Shown one piece after another: positions 7,502-15,701 of a stretch of 64,000 nucleotides of DNA. This stretch comes from JANXQG01 sp964615095 (GTDB lineage: Bacteria > Planctomycetota > Planctomycetia > Pirellulales > Thermoguttaceae): NCBI GenBank assembly GCA_964615095.1, contig CAZTPX010000004.1, positions 62,001 through 126,000 on the forward strand. The letters run 5' to 3'. The translations under genes were made by a program, and so were the position numbers. The notes under the pieces are model-generated. The model saw only the letters and a list, made by a program, of their open reading frames with translations, did not search any database and was not told the origin of the DNA. Positions within the stretch are counted from its first letter, which is position 1; each line of letters opens with the position of its first letter.

Positions 7502-9121
7502 ATGACCGTCCGCACGCGATTTGCCCCCAGCCCTACCGGTTATTTACACATAGGCGGCGTCCGCACTGCCCTTTTTTGCTGGCTTTTCGCCCGACGGCAG
7601 GAGGGGCAGTTCATCCTCCGCATCGACGATACCGATCAACAGCGCAATGTGGAAGAGGCATTGGCCCCCATCCTGCACGGTCTGCACTGGCTGGGGATCG
7701 ATTGGGATGAAGGCCCCGAGGTGGGCGGCCCGTACGGTCCCTATTATCAGTCGCAGCGAGGCGACCGCTATCGCGCGGCGGTTGATAAGCTGCTCGCCGG
7801 CGGGGCCGCCTATTATGACTACGCCACAACCGAGGAACTGCAAGCCGAACGGGAAGCGGCGGAACGTGAGAAGCTGGTCTTCCTTTACAGCCGCCGTTTC
7901 ATGGCCGAGACAGAAGCCGATCGCGCCCGCTTCGAAGCCCAGGGCCGCAAACCGGTTGTGCGGCTAAAGATGCCGCGCGAGGGAACGCTGGTTATCAAGG
8001 ATGTGATCCGCGGCGACGTGGCCGTGCAGTGGGCCCGCGAGCAGGACCACGTGATTCAACGCGCCGACGGCTCATTCCTTTACCACTTGGCCAGCGTGGT
8101 CGACGACTACGATTTCCAGATCACGCACGTGATCCGCGCCGAGGAGCATCTTTCCAACACGCCGCGGCAGGTTTTCATCGCCCAGTCGCTGGGCTACGCA
8201 TTGCCGATCTACGCCCACTTGCCCTTCGTGGCCGAGCCGGGCAGCAAGACCAAGCTCAGCAAGCGGAAGCTCGACAAGTATCTTAAAAATGCCGACTTCG
8301 CCGCCTTGATGAAGCACGGCCGCAAGGTGGCCGACGCCTTGCGGATGGAGGTCGATCAGAACACGTTCAATCCGGTGGTGGTCGATTTCTACGAGCAGGT
8401 CGGCTACCTGCCCGAGGCGATCATCAACTACATGGCCTTGCTGGGCTGGGCCTTGGACGACCAGGCTGAGCATTTCAGCCGCGAAGAATTGATCCGGCAT
8501 TTCTCGCTGGAGCGCGTGAACAAGGCAGCCGCCAGCTTCGATCCGAAGAAGCTCTGGGCCTTCCAGGACTGGCACATGCAGCAATTGCCGCTGGAAGAAA
8601 AGGTCGAGCGGGTCGTGCCGTATTTGCAACGCGCGGGATTGGTTGATTGTGGTGCAAGCGTCCCGCCTGCCCAAAACAATGCAGGTGGGACGCCTGCACC
8701 ACAAGAACGGGCCAAGATCGAACACATCCTCCGTGCCGCGGGCGACCGCATCAAGACCGCCGGCGATATCCTTGATTATGGCTATTTCTTCGTCGCCGAC
8801 GACAAGCTCGTCTACGATGAGAAGGCCGTGGCCAAGTCGCTGCAAAAGCCCGGGGCGGTGGAACTCTTGGCCAAGTACCGCGACCAAGTAGTGGCGTCGG
8901 AACCGTTCGAGGCCCAGCCGTTGGAGCAAATGACCCATGCCTTTGTCGAGACCCAAGGCGTGAAGATCGGCGATATTGTCCACGCGCTCCGGGCCGCGGT
9001 GACCGGGCAGTCTATCGGCCTGGGGCTGTTCGACAGCCTGGCGATCCTCGGCAAGGCGAGTTGCCTGGCGAGGATCGAGCAGACGCTAAATCACTATAAG
9101 TGGCGAAAGAATGAGAAGTAG
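7502..9121 (+). CDS. gltX: Glutamyl-tRNA synthetase with in-frame palindrome insert
   Basis: A 539-residue class I aminoacyl-tRNA synthetase that charges tRNA-Glu. The HIGH-type motif is PSPTGYLHIGG (residues 9-19) and the KMSKS-type motif is KLSKRK (251-256). ATG at 7502 gives the canonical MTVRTRFAPSP start, although the frame extends 40 codons upstream. The oddity is at residues about 382-401: a 58-bp palindromic repeat (8647-8704) is translated in frame as CGASVPPAQNNAGGTPAPQE, between the helical segments LQRAGLVD and ERAKIEHILRAAGDRI of the anticodon-binding domain. The frame stays open to a normal C-terminus, so the enzyme probably tolerates the loop. A glnS gene lies 2.6 kb downstream. 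Confidence 0.96.
   Translation: MTVRTRFAPSPTGYLHIGGVRTALFCWLFARRQEGQFILRIDDTDQQRNVEEALAPILHGLHWLGIDWDEGPEVGGPYGPYYQSQRGDRYRAAVDKLLAGGAAYYDYATTEELQAEREAAEREKLVFLYSRRFMAETEADRARFEAQGRKPVVRLKMPREGTLVIKDVIRGDVAVQWAREQDHVIQRADGSFLYHLASVVDDYDFQITHVIRAEEHLSNTPRQVFIAQSLGYALPIYAHLPFVAEPGSKTKLSKRKLDKYLKNADFAALMKHGRKVADALRMEVDQNTFNPVVVDFYEQVGYLPEAIINYMALLGWALDDQAEHFSREELIRHFSLERVNKAAASFDPKKLWAFQDWHMQQLPLEEKVERVVPYLQRAGLVDCGASVPPAQNNAGGTPAPQERAKIEHILRAAGDRIKTAGDILDYGYFFVADDKLVYDEKAVAKSLQKPGAVELLAKYRDQVVASEPFEAQPLEQMTHAFVETQGVKIGDIVHALRAAVTGQSIGLGLFDSLAILGKASCLARIEQTLNHYKWRKNEK
8647..8704. repeat. Palindromic repeat inside gltX
   Basis: Two 24-base arms (8647-8670 and 8681-8704) are reverse complements with two mismatches, around a 10-base loop. 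The left arm starts TTGTGGTGCAAGCG and the right arm ends CCTGCACCACAA. It belongs to the same kind of short palindromes found between genes elsewhere in the window, but here it is coding. Confidence 0.85.
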
Positions 9122-9143
9122 AAAACCAAGCGGGGCGGCACGT

Positions 9144-9380
9144 TCAAAACCTCCGGCCCGTAAAGCTTTCTACGTCGCTTGCATCAACTCGATTTCCCCA
9201 GTGCTCTGCGTTCTCATCCGCCCAATCGGCAAGGCTTGTTCTAGGCCGCCGTTCGGGTTTTCTCGCTTGCGAAGTCACGCTGACAACGAGTTCCGTCTGG
9301 CCGGTAGGCACTTCCGGTGGCAGGGCAAGCACAATACGGTGGTCGTCGTGTACATCGGTTGAGATTCGAAAGGTAATCAT
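9144..9380 (-). CDS. Small unknown protein, antitoxin-like
   Basis: A 78-residue acidic protein starting at ATG 9380 behind GGGAGAA. The N-terminal half reads DDHRIVLALPPEVPTGQTEL, a pattern seen in small antitoxin-like proteins (strand, then LPPEVPxG). The C-terminal half is charged (SLADWADENAEHWGN). No toxin gene accompanies it: gltX lies tail to tail 22 bases downstream. It could be an orphan antitoxin. Family not firmly recognised. Confidence 0.55.
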   Translation of the reverse strand: MITFRISTDVHDDHRIVLALPPEVPTGQTELVVSVTSQARKPERRPRTSLADWADENAEHWGNRVDASDVESFTGRRF

Positions 9381-9466
9381 GATGTTTCTCCCGTAGCGAC
9401 ACCTCGCGGCTCGGTTTGCCCGCAACCTCTTATTTGATTTTATCTTGGGCCGGGGGCGGCAACAAG

Positions 9467-10006
9467 TCAGCGCTTTGGCCGTGATACCTTTGCCAAATTC
9501 TTGATATGCTCCTCGGTCAAAAGCTGGAACACGCTCTGAACCTGATCGATGAGTGGATCTTGCGCCAACGCCTTGCTCAAGTCGTTCGGGACTTCGATTG
9601 CGATGGGACCATCGCCGGGTTCCAAGACGATTGTAGCGCTTTCCCAGTCAAGATCAGCACCCGCCCGGATTCTAATTCCTGGCTCAAGATGCATCAGTGC
9701 CTCGCGCATTTCATGCTCCGCCGTGCGATTACCGCGGCACCAAATCCAGGGCTGTAGCGCAGCGGGTTTCCCGGGAGTCACGTCAACCCCAACCTGAAAG
9801 TCCCTTCGACTTCCCTTTGGCCAAACTCTGAATGAAATGCCCCAGGATCTCTCCGCGTTTGTCCTGACCTGCACAATGCGCGCGAGTTTACGGAAACGAC
9901 TTTCGATGACCAAAGAACATGCTCTAAGCAATTCGGCGGCATCCCGTCCCGCTGCGTCACCCACACGATTTATTATCACCCTGATCTTCCTCCCGTGCGC
10001 TGGCAA
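9467..10006 (-). CDS. Unknown protein
   Basis: A 179-residue frame with ordinary amino-acid composition and a plausible alternation of strands and helices, ending TEEHIKNLAKVSRPKR. I do not recognise the family. The first available start is TTG at 10006, four bases after an in-frame stop; a GTG further in is also possible. It overlaps the preceding small gene by about 50 bases, so the two may be coupled or may be one gene split by a frameshift. The C-terminal half contains many acidic residues and the phrase GDGPIAIEVPNDLSKAL. Confidence 0.45.
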   Translation of the reverse strand: MPAHGRKIRVIINRVGDAAGRDAAELLRACSLVIESRFRKLARIVQVRTNAERSWGISFRVWPKGSRRDFQVGVDVTPGKPAALQPWIWCRGNRTAEHEMREALMHLEPGIRIRAGADLDWESATIVLEPGDGPIAIEVPNDLSKALAQDPLIDQVQSVFQLLTEEHIKNLAKVSRPKR

Positions 10007-10121
10007 ACGCTATATCGAGGTCTTGGAAGAACGCTGGCGGCAACTCGCCGTTGCTGGCTCTCGGGCAGACCACATCGAGGTCATCGAGAAACTGGCGGGA
10101 AACTGAAATCGAATCGCACAT
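9957..10121 (-). CDS. Small unknown protein upstream of the 179-residue gene
   Basis: A 54-residue frame from ATG 10121 to the stop at 9957, reading SVSRQFLDDLDVVCPRASNG in its first half. It overlaps the next gene on the same strand. No family recognised. It could be a real small protein or the start of a frameshifted longer gene. Confidence 0.3.
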   Translation of the reverse strand: MCDSISVSRQFLDDLDVVCPRASNGELPPAFFQDLDIAFASAREEDQGDNKSCG

Positions 10122-10274
10122 CGCAATGCGGGAACCCCCGGTGGAGAGATGCATCCAATCCCGTATTATAGCAGGGGCAGTGGCGAAGCGATATGTTCGC
10201 TCAGGCCGGTTTAGGTTGGCATTCTGCTCCGTCAGTAATTGGCAGACTCCTTCCCACACGCTTGGGGAGTACGG

Positions 10275-10327
10275 ATAATGCTGTGGACAGGTCGCTACAA
10301 TCCGGGAATAATGGGGAATTCGCAAGC
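10275..10327. repeat. Shared upstream motif, copy 2
   Basis: TGTGGACA, then ATCCGGGAATAATGG and GAATTCGCAAG, matching the block before gltX (7404-7473). It lies before the DUF1016-glnS unit on the plus strand and before the small unknown gene on the minus strand. Confidence 0.45.
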
Positions 10328-10371
10328 ACGGCCGACCGTTTTCAACGGTGCCGTGCGCACAACCCACAATA

Positions 10372-10390
10372 TTTCAGACGCTGTCTGAAA
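10372..10390. repeat. CAGAC palindrome, non-coding copy
   Basis: TTTCAGACGCTGTCTGAAA, a palindrome with a 3-base centre. It is closely similar to two palindromes inside the DUF1016 coding region at 10873 and 10933. Confidence 0.6.
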
Positions 10391-10563
10391 AATTCATATC
10401 CTTTTGCCGCAAAAGGGGTTATGGTTTGGCATTCGGAATTTTCGTAGGTCGTGTTTCCGTAATTATCCGCCGCAGCCAAAATGTCTTATGTGGCCAAATC
10501 TCGCCATTCAAACGCACAGAGAAGAAGCAGGAAATCCATTATTCGGTCAATTGAAGTCAACAC

Positions 10564-11700
10564 ATGGACGGGACCAGAATGAAGCCTTTGACGCCGCTGC
10601 CGAACTACAACGAGATCTTGGGCCGTATTGTCGGCCTGCTTGAAGGCGCGCGCCGTGCATCCGCTCGTTCGGTCAACACGATTATGACGACGACATATTG
10701 GGAGGTTGGCCGGCAAATTGTCGAGTGGGAACTGGGAGGGACGGGGCGTGCCGAATACGGCGCCGAGCTGCTGAAGCGGTTAGGCCACGATTTGCTCAGG
10801 CGTTTCGGCCGCGGGTACTCCTGGCGTAATTTGTACAACATGCGATTGTTCTATTTGGGCTACCGCGAGATTTTGCAGACACCGTCTGCAAAATTGTCTC
10901 CCCCTCCCAAGAAGGATCTTGTTCTTGAGAAATTGCAGACATTGTCTGCAAAATTGGCGGAGGGCTCACGGCAGTTTCCGCTCCCTTGGTCCCATTACGT
11001 CGATCTGCTCACAGTTGAGGACCCGGAGGGCCGGGCCTTTTACGAGACCGAAGCGCTTCGTGGCGGCTGGTCGGTGCGACAACTGCGCCGGCAGATTTCC
11101 AGCAAATTCTACGAGCGGACCTTGCTTTCCCGCAACAAGGCCGCCATGCTGCGCAAAGGCGCGAAGCCGTTGCCGGCTGATGTAGTGTCGCCCGAAGAGG
11201 AAATCAAGGATCCGCTGGTCTTGGAGTTCTTGGGCTTGAAGGATGAATACTCCGAGACGGAACTCGAAGACGCGTTGATCCGGCACCTGGAAAGTTTCTT
11301 ACTGGAATTGGGCGGGGACTTCACTTTTGTGGGCCGGCAGCGGCGGCTGCGGATAGGAAATGCGTGGTATCGAATTGACCTACTGTTCTTCCATCGCCGG
11401 CTGCGTTGTCTGGTGATCATCGATCTGAAACTGGGCATGTTTACCCACGCCGACGCCGGACAGATGCATCTCTATCTGAACTACGCCCGTGAACACTGGA
11501 CGCACGAGCATGAAAACCCGCCCGTGGGCTTGATCCTTTGCTCTCAGAAGGACGAAGCCGTCGCCCATTATGCGCTGGATGGCTTGCCCAATAAAGTGCT
11601 CGCCGCACAATACAAGATGGCCTTGCCCGACGAGCAAGTCCTCATCGCCGAATTGAAACGTACTCAGAACATGTTGACATTGAAAGGAACCTTGCCATGA
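10564..11700 (+). CDS. DUF1016 (YhcG-type) PD-(D/E)XK nuclease-domain protein
   Basis: A 378-residue protein with the DUF1016 N-terminal winged-helix region (TYWEVGRQIVEWE, then SWRNLYNMRLFY) and a C-terminal PD-(D/E)XK-like nuclease domain. The catalytic core reads YRIDLLFFHRRL followed by CLVIIDLKLG, so the second motif is D-L-K rather than E-L-K. Family members often sit near restriction systems or mobile DNA; their role is not settled. Between the halves is a doubled peptide, LQTPSAKL and LQTLSAKL, each encoded over a perfect palindrome (10873-10891 and 10933-10951). The gene overlaps glnS by 4 bases (ATGA). ATG at 10564 has no clear ribosome site; ATG at 10579 is an alternative. Confidence 0.85.
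   Translation: MDGTRMKPLTPLPNYNEILGRIVGLLEGARRASARSVNTIMTTTYWEVGRQIVEWELGGTGRAEYGAELLKRLGHDLLRRFGRGYSWRNLYNMRLFYLGYREILQTPSAKLSPPPKKDLVLEKLQTLSAKLAEGSRQFPLPWSHYVDLLTVEDPEGRAFYETEALRGGWSVRQLRRQISSKFYERTLLSRNKAAMLRKGAKPLPADVVSPEEEIKDPLVLEFLGLKDEYSETELEDALIRHLESFLLELGGDFTFVGRQRRLRIGNAWYRIDLLFFHRRLRCLVIIDLKLGMFTHADAGQMHLYLNYAREHWTHEHENPPVGLILCSQKDEAVAHYALDGLPNKVLAAQYKMALPDEQVLIAELKRTQNMLTLKGTLP
10873..10951. repeat. Twin coding palindromes in the DUF1016 gene
   Basis: TTGCAGACACCGTCTGCAA (10873-10891) and TTGCAGACATTGTCTGCAA (10933-10951) are exactly 60 bases apart, in the same reading frame, and encode near-identical peptides. Both share the core CAGAC-N3-GTCTG with the upstream copy at 10372. 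Confidence 0.8.
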
Positions 11701-13391
11701 GCACCGGCCCAACCTCCACCGACTTCCTCCGTGAAAACATCAACGCCGACCTGGCCAGCGGCCGCTACGACCGCGTCCACACGCGGTTCCCGCCGGAGCC
11801 TAACGGCTACCTGCACATCGGCCACGCCAAGTCGATCTGCCTGAACTTCGGTATCGCACGCGACTACAACGGCCTGTGCAACCTCCGCTTCGACGACACC
11901 AACCCGACGAAGGAGGAGATCGAATACGTCGACTCGATCATGGAGGACGTCCGCTGGCTGGGCTTCGACTGGGAAGACCGCCTGTACTACGCTTCCGACT
12001 ATTTCGACCAGCTCTACGAGTGGGCCGAGAAGATGATCCTCGCCGGCCAGGCCTACGTCTGTGATCTCTCGGCCGACGAGGTCCGCGAGCATCGCGGCAC
12101 GCTCACCGCGCCGGGCCGCAACAGCCCCTACCGCGAGCGCTCGGTGGAAGAGAACCTCGACCTCTTCCGCCGCATGCGGGCGGGCGAGTTCCCCGACGGC
12201 TCCCGCACGCTCCGCGCCAAGATCGACATGGCCTCACCCAACCTCAACATGCGCGACCCGGTCATGTACCGTATCCTCCGCGCCACACACCACCGCACGG
12301 GCGACAAGTGGTGCATCTACCCGACCTACGACTACACCCATGGCCAGAGCGACTCGCTGGAAGGCATCACGCATTCCATCTGTACGCTGGAGTTCGAGAA
12401 CCACCGGCCGCTCTACGACTGGTACATCAAGACGCTGGGCATCTTCCACTCGCGGCAGATGGAATTCGCCCGCTTGAACCTCACCTACACGATGATGAGC
12501 AAGCGGCGGCTGCTGGAACTAGTGAAGCAGGGGATCGTCAAGGGCTGGGACGACCCGCGCATGCCCACGCTCTGCGGCTTCCGTCGCCGCGGCTATACGC
12601 CCGAGTCGATCCGCAGCTTCTGCGCCAAGATCGGCGTGGCCAAGGTCGACAGCGTGATCGACGTGGCCCTGCTGGAACACTGCCTTCGCGAGGACCTCAA
12701 CAAGCGGGCCGCGCGGGTCATGGCCGTGCTGCGGCCACTGAAGGTCGTGATCACGAACTACCCGGAAGGCCAAAGCGAGGAGTTGGAAGCGGTGAATAAC
12801 CCGGAAGATCCGGCGATGGGCACGCGGAAGGTGCCCTTTGGACGGGAACTCTGGATCGAGCAGGACGACTTCCGCGCGGACCCGCCCAAGGGCTATTACC
12901 GCCTCTCGCCCGGCAAGGAGGTGCGGCTCCGCTGGGGCTATCTCATCACGTGTAGCGAGGCGATCAAGGATGCGACAACCGGCGAGGTCGTCGAATTGCG
13001 CTGCACCTACGATCCGGCCACGCGCGGCGGCAACGCCCCCGATGGCCGCAAGGTGAAGGGCACGATCCACTGGGTCTCGGCCGCCCACGCCGTGCCGGCC
13101 GAGGTGCGGCTCTACGAAAACCTCTTTACCGTGTCCGATCCCAGCGACGTGCCGGAGGGGGTCGATTACAAGGTGAACCTGAATCCCAAATCGCTGGAGG
13201 TGCTCTCCGACTGCCGCGTCGAGCCGAGTCTGGCCGCGGCCAAAACGGGCGACCGGTTCCAGTTCGAGCGCTTGGGTTATTTCTCCGTCGATCCGGACAC
13301 GGGGGCACCCTCTGGGTCCGGCAAGTTGGTCTTCAACCGCACAGTGTCGCTGCGCGATACTTGGGCGAAGATCGAAAAGGCGCAGAAGTGA
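11697..13391 (+). CDS. glnS: Glutaminyl-tRNA synthetase
   Basis: A 564-residue class I synthetase charging tRNA-Gln. The HIGH motif is PEPNGYLHIGHAKS (residues 33-46) and the KMSKS motif is MMSKRRL (266-272). The C-terminal anticodon-binding beta-barrels follow, with blocks VPFGRELWIEQDDF, KGTIHWVSAAHAVPAEVRLY and a final FNRTVSLRDTW. Length is normal for bacterial GlnRS. ATG at 11697 overlaps the TGA of the DUF1016 gene, so its translation is probably coupled to that nuclease-like gene, which is unusual for an essential synthetase. Confidence 0.97.
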   Translation: MSTGPTSTDFLRENINADLASGRYDRVHTRFPPEPNGYLHIGHAKSICLNFGIARDYNGLCNLRFDDTNPTKEEIEYVDSIMEDVRWLGFDWEDRLYYASDYFDQLYEWAEKMILAGQAYVCDLSADEVREHRGTLTAPGRNSPYRERSVEENLDLFRRMRAGEFPDGSRTLRAKIDMASPNLNMRDPVMYRILRATHHRTGDKWCIYPTYDYTHGQSDSLEGITHSICTLEFENHRPLYDWYIKTLGIFHSRQMEFARLNLTYTMMSKRRLLELVKQGIVKGWDDPRMPTLCGFRRRGYTPESIRSFCAKIGVAKVDSVIDVALLEHCLREDLNKRAARVMAVLRPLKVVITNYPEGQSEELEAVNNPEDPAMGTRKVPFGRELWIEQDDFRADPPKGYYRLSPGKEVRLRWGYLITCSEAIKDATTGEVVELRCTYDPATRGGNAPDGRKVKGTIHWVSAAHAVPAEVRLYENLFTVSDPSDVPEGVDYKVNLNPKSLEVLSDCRVEPSLAAAKTGDRFQFERLGYFSVDPDTGAPSGSGKLVFNRTVSLRDTWAKIEKAQK

Positions 13392-13446
13392 ACGGAGTCG
13401 AGCACAATTGCCGCAGGCGCTTGCCTTACCAGGAACCATGCGCGAA

Positions 13447-13477
13447 TAAATCGATAGACCGCAAGCTGGTAGGGGTC
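13447..13477. repeat. Half copy of the palindrome at 57367
   Basis: The block ATCGATAGACCGCAAGCTGG and the following AGGGGTCGTC form one arm of the element found complete at 57367-57480 (reverse complement of its CCAGCTTGCGGTCTGTCGAT arm). It lies between glnS and the convergent mop-like gene. Confidence 0.5.
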
Positions 13478-13484
13478 GTCTTTT

Positions 13485-13694
13485 TCATTCCGCGGCGAGT
13501 ATCACGCTACTGGCTTTGATCACGGCGTAGACCTCGCTCCCCTTGCTCAAGCCGAGGCTCTTGACAGAGGTCTTGGTGATAACGGCGACAATCTCCTGGC
13601 CGCCCGGCAGGTCGACTACCACTTCGTCGTTGACCGAACCTTCGATGATGCTCTTGACTTTCCCTTTTAAGACGTTGCGTGCGCTGAGTTTCAT
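13485..13694 (-). CDS. Molybdenum-pterin-binding (Mop/TOBE) protein
   Basis: A 69-residue single TOBE domain of the Mop type, small cytoplasmic proteins that bind molybdate or tungstate as oligomers. It starts MKLSARNVLKGKV, with SVNDEVVVDL and TKTSVKSLGLSKGSEVYAVIK following in the family order. Two successive ATG codons (13697 and 13694) are possible; AAGGA precedes both, and I use the second, which gives the usual MKxSARN start. No molybdate transporter gene is adjacent. Confidence 0.88.
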   Translation of the reverse strand: MKLSARNVLKGKVKSIIEGSVNDEVVVDLPGGQEIVAVITKTSVKSLGLSKGSEVYAVIKASSVILAAE

Positions 13695-14202
13695 CATGTA
13701 ATCCTTTCTTGCGAAATGGAACCACGGAAAGTATAGCATCCTGCCATGATTCCAATAAGGAGGCCCTTTTTGAGCCATCGCATCTTTTTCAAGTACCCTA
13801 GGAATTTTGTGACCTCCCGCCTTTGGAATCCCCCCGGCGCGCGCAACCCCCCGTTGCATTTTTTCCATCGGCGCGCAACAGGCCTCGATGCCGCCAACGG
13901 GTGTGAGAACCCGGAAATCCCTGTGCCTGGCTTCCCGAAAGCTGCCATCGCGGGCCGGCCTGTTGCAAAAGATGCGCAACAAACGGGGTAAATTCATCGC
14001 GCATTCGCGCAAGACGTGTTGCAAATTTGCATCGCGTTATGGGGCGTTAAAGGAAATTCCGTCCTCAGTGAATTTCAAACCCCAATGTCCAATAACCAAT
14101 TTGCAAATTGCTGCGGCTGCGGAATCATGGTCCGACAGGCTTTTAGAAAGCGGAAGGGACTGGTATGCCAGGGACCAGTGGGCGGTCCGCGAACAAGCCG
14201 AT
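13695..14202. other. Intergenic region, no gene seen
   Basis: About 500 bases between the Mop gene and the alpha/beta hydrolase. A plausible -10 (TATACT, minus strand, near 13732) may serve the Mop gene. GCAACAGGCC (13875-13884) and its inverse GGCCTGTTGC (13957-13966) form a spaced inverted repeat, and GTTGC words are frequent between 13850 and 14030. No function assigned. Confidence 0.4.
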
Positions 14203-15135
14203 TCAAGAGTCCCCGGGCGCGACGAGCCAGCGATCGAACCATTCGACGGCGCGGAAGGCCAACTCGCCGTCGTAGTCCAGCCACAGCGATTGGTGGCCGC
14301 GCTGTGGAAACGCGACCAGTTCGCAGTGTCCCGTCGCTTGCCGGCGCAAGAGCACGCTGTTCCAATAAGGCACGATCCAGTCGTCGGTGCCGTGCATTAA
14401 GAGCACCGCCGCCGGCGTTCGGGCAATGGCGTCGGCCGCGTCGGAAAACTCGGGGTCGAAGCCGGCCTCGCAACCGGCCCGCCAGACGGCTTTCTCGAAG
14501 GTCTCGTCGGGAATCATCGGCCCGAAGTGTGTCAACTCCGGACGCACTGCGGCAAACGGCTCGACCGCCACTACCGCCCTCACGCGCCAGTCCAAAGCTG
14601 CCAGATGGATCGAAGTCGTCGCTCCGTAGGAAATTCCATAAACTCCGATCGGTCCGTCGACCAGTCCCCGGGCCTGCACGGCGTCGATAACCTGCGAGAG
14701 GTCCCGGGCCTCTTGCGTGCCGTAGGTGAGGTAGTCGCCCGTCGATCGCCCGTGCCCGCGAAGATCGACCAGCACGGCGCGGTAGCCGGCCCCAGCCAGT
14801 CGATGGGCCGTGTGCAGCATGGTGATGCTGCGGCCGTAAATACCGTGGACGACGAGGACCGTGCCTTTGGCGTGCGGGCCGGAAGAGGGCTCGACAACCG
14901 AGACCGAGAGCGTGGCCTTGGGCGGGCCGACCGGCACCATGAACTGCCGATCGGTGCCGACGGCTTCGATGGGCGGCAACGGGTTGCTCTCGCAGACCAG
15001 CGGATTGAAGCGGTTGGGCGTGCTGACCATCAGCGTCGAGAGCGGCCGGTCGCAGGCCGAAAGCAGCAGGAGCGTCAGCGCGGCCAGCAGTTTCCCGCTC
15101 GGCAGGCTCGGGGTGCGGGCCGCGGCATGCGTCAT
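14203..15135 (-). CDS. Alpha/beta hydrolase lipoprotein
   Basis: A 310-residue protein with a lipoprotein signal (LLAALTLLLLSAC, cysteine at the lipobox end), so it is probably anchored in a membrane facing the periplasm. The hydrolase core shows the oxyanion-side VVHGIYG, the nucleophile elbow GISYGA, an acid in HGTDDWIVP and the catalytic His in PQRGHQS. It resembles the serine aminopeptidase/dienelactone hydrolase group; the substrate is unknown. ATG at 15135 follows AAGGAGGA, which decides the start although the frame is open 36 codons upstream. Confidence 0.8.
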   Translation of the reverse strand: MTHAAARTPSLPSGKLLAALTLLLLSACDRPLSTLMVSTPNRFNPLVCESNPLPPIEAVGTDRQFMVPVGPPKATLSVSVVEPSSGPHAKGTVLVVHGIYGRSITMLHTAHRLAGAGYRAVLVDLRGHGRSTGDYLTYGTQEARDLSQVIDAVQARGLVDGPIGVYGISYGATTSIHLAALDWRVRAVVAVEPFAAVRPELTHFGPMIPDETFEKAVWRAGCEAGFDPEFSDAADAIARTPAAVLLMHGTDDWIVPYWNSVLLRRQATGHCELVAFPQRGHQSLWLDYDGELAFRAVEWFDRWLVAPGDS

Positions 15136-15247
15136 GACTCTCCTCCTTGAGGGGCCGGATTTATACCCCTCGCGGCGGTGGGAGTCAAGGGCAGCCCGGC
15201 AAACGTGGCACGGGCTTCCAGCCCGTGGAATGGGGAACACCAATTGG

Positions 15248-15484
15248 CTACCGCTGGTATCCCAGCGATTTGATCACCGATAGCATTTCTTCATAGGTGA
15301 TGAAACGGCGTCGGTGCTGCAGCTTATAACCGTCGATGGCCCGGGCAAGATCGAGCGCCTCCGGCGAGAGTCCTTCATGCGAATTGGTGAACTGCCGGCG
15401 CTCGAAGGCCGGGTTGTGGCCCGAAACATCGTAGGAACGCCGGTCGACAAACGTTACGGCAGACGATTCGATCTCTTGAGACAT
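15248..15484 (-). CDS. Small unknown protein
   Basis: A 78-residue protein from ATG 15484 behind AAGGAAAA. It has an SPEALDLARAIDGYKL helix and a basic C-terminus RRRFITYEEMLSVIKSLGYQ. I recall similar small proteins in planctomycete genomes without a known function. The next gene downstream is the lipoprotein hydrolase, 113 bases away on the same strand. Confidence 0.65.
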   Translation of the reverse strand: MSQEIESSAVTFVDRRSYDVSGHNPAFERRQFTNSHEGLSPEALDLARAIDGYKLQHRRRFITYEEMLSVIKSLGYQR

Positions 15485-15654
15485 GTCATTTTTCCTTGGT
15501 GGGGAAGAGGATACAGGTGGGGGGCGATCTGATTTCCCGGTTGTTAAATCCTAGCTTCTTTTTTCCGACCTATCGGTGGTCAATTACCAGGTGAAGCTGG
15601 TACTACGATCGCATTTATTCACATCCCGCGCCGATTCGCGCGTCATGCGTGTGC

Positions 15655-15660
15655 TATAAT
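15655..15660 (+). promoter_or_regulatory. Predicted -10 element
   Basis: TATAAT, 42 bases upstream of the GTG start of the secreted protein at 15702. The -35 region is weak. Confidence 0.45.
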
Positions 15661-15701
15661 CCCTATATCCGCTTCATCAGGTCCTGTTTTCGGAGGTTTC
15701 C

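Larger units (their letters stand above)
10122..10563. other. Intergenic region with short palindromes
   Basis: No credible gene. It contains the second copy of the GGGAATAATGG motif (10275-10327), the palindrome TTTCAGAC-GCT-GTCTGAAA (10372-10390) and the inverted repeat CCTTTTG-CCG-CAAAAGG (10400-10416). It is the upstream region of the DUF1016 gene. Confidence 0.6.

Noticed and set aside
13700..13950. Molybdenum-cofactor riboswitch before the Mop gene
   Set aside because: I could not find the conserved core in the leader; the GC-rich inverted repeats are not sufficient.
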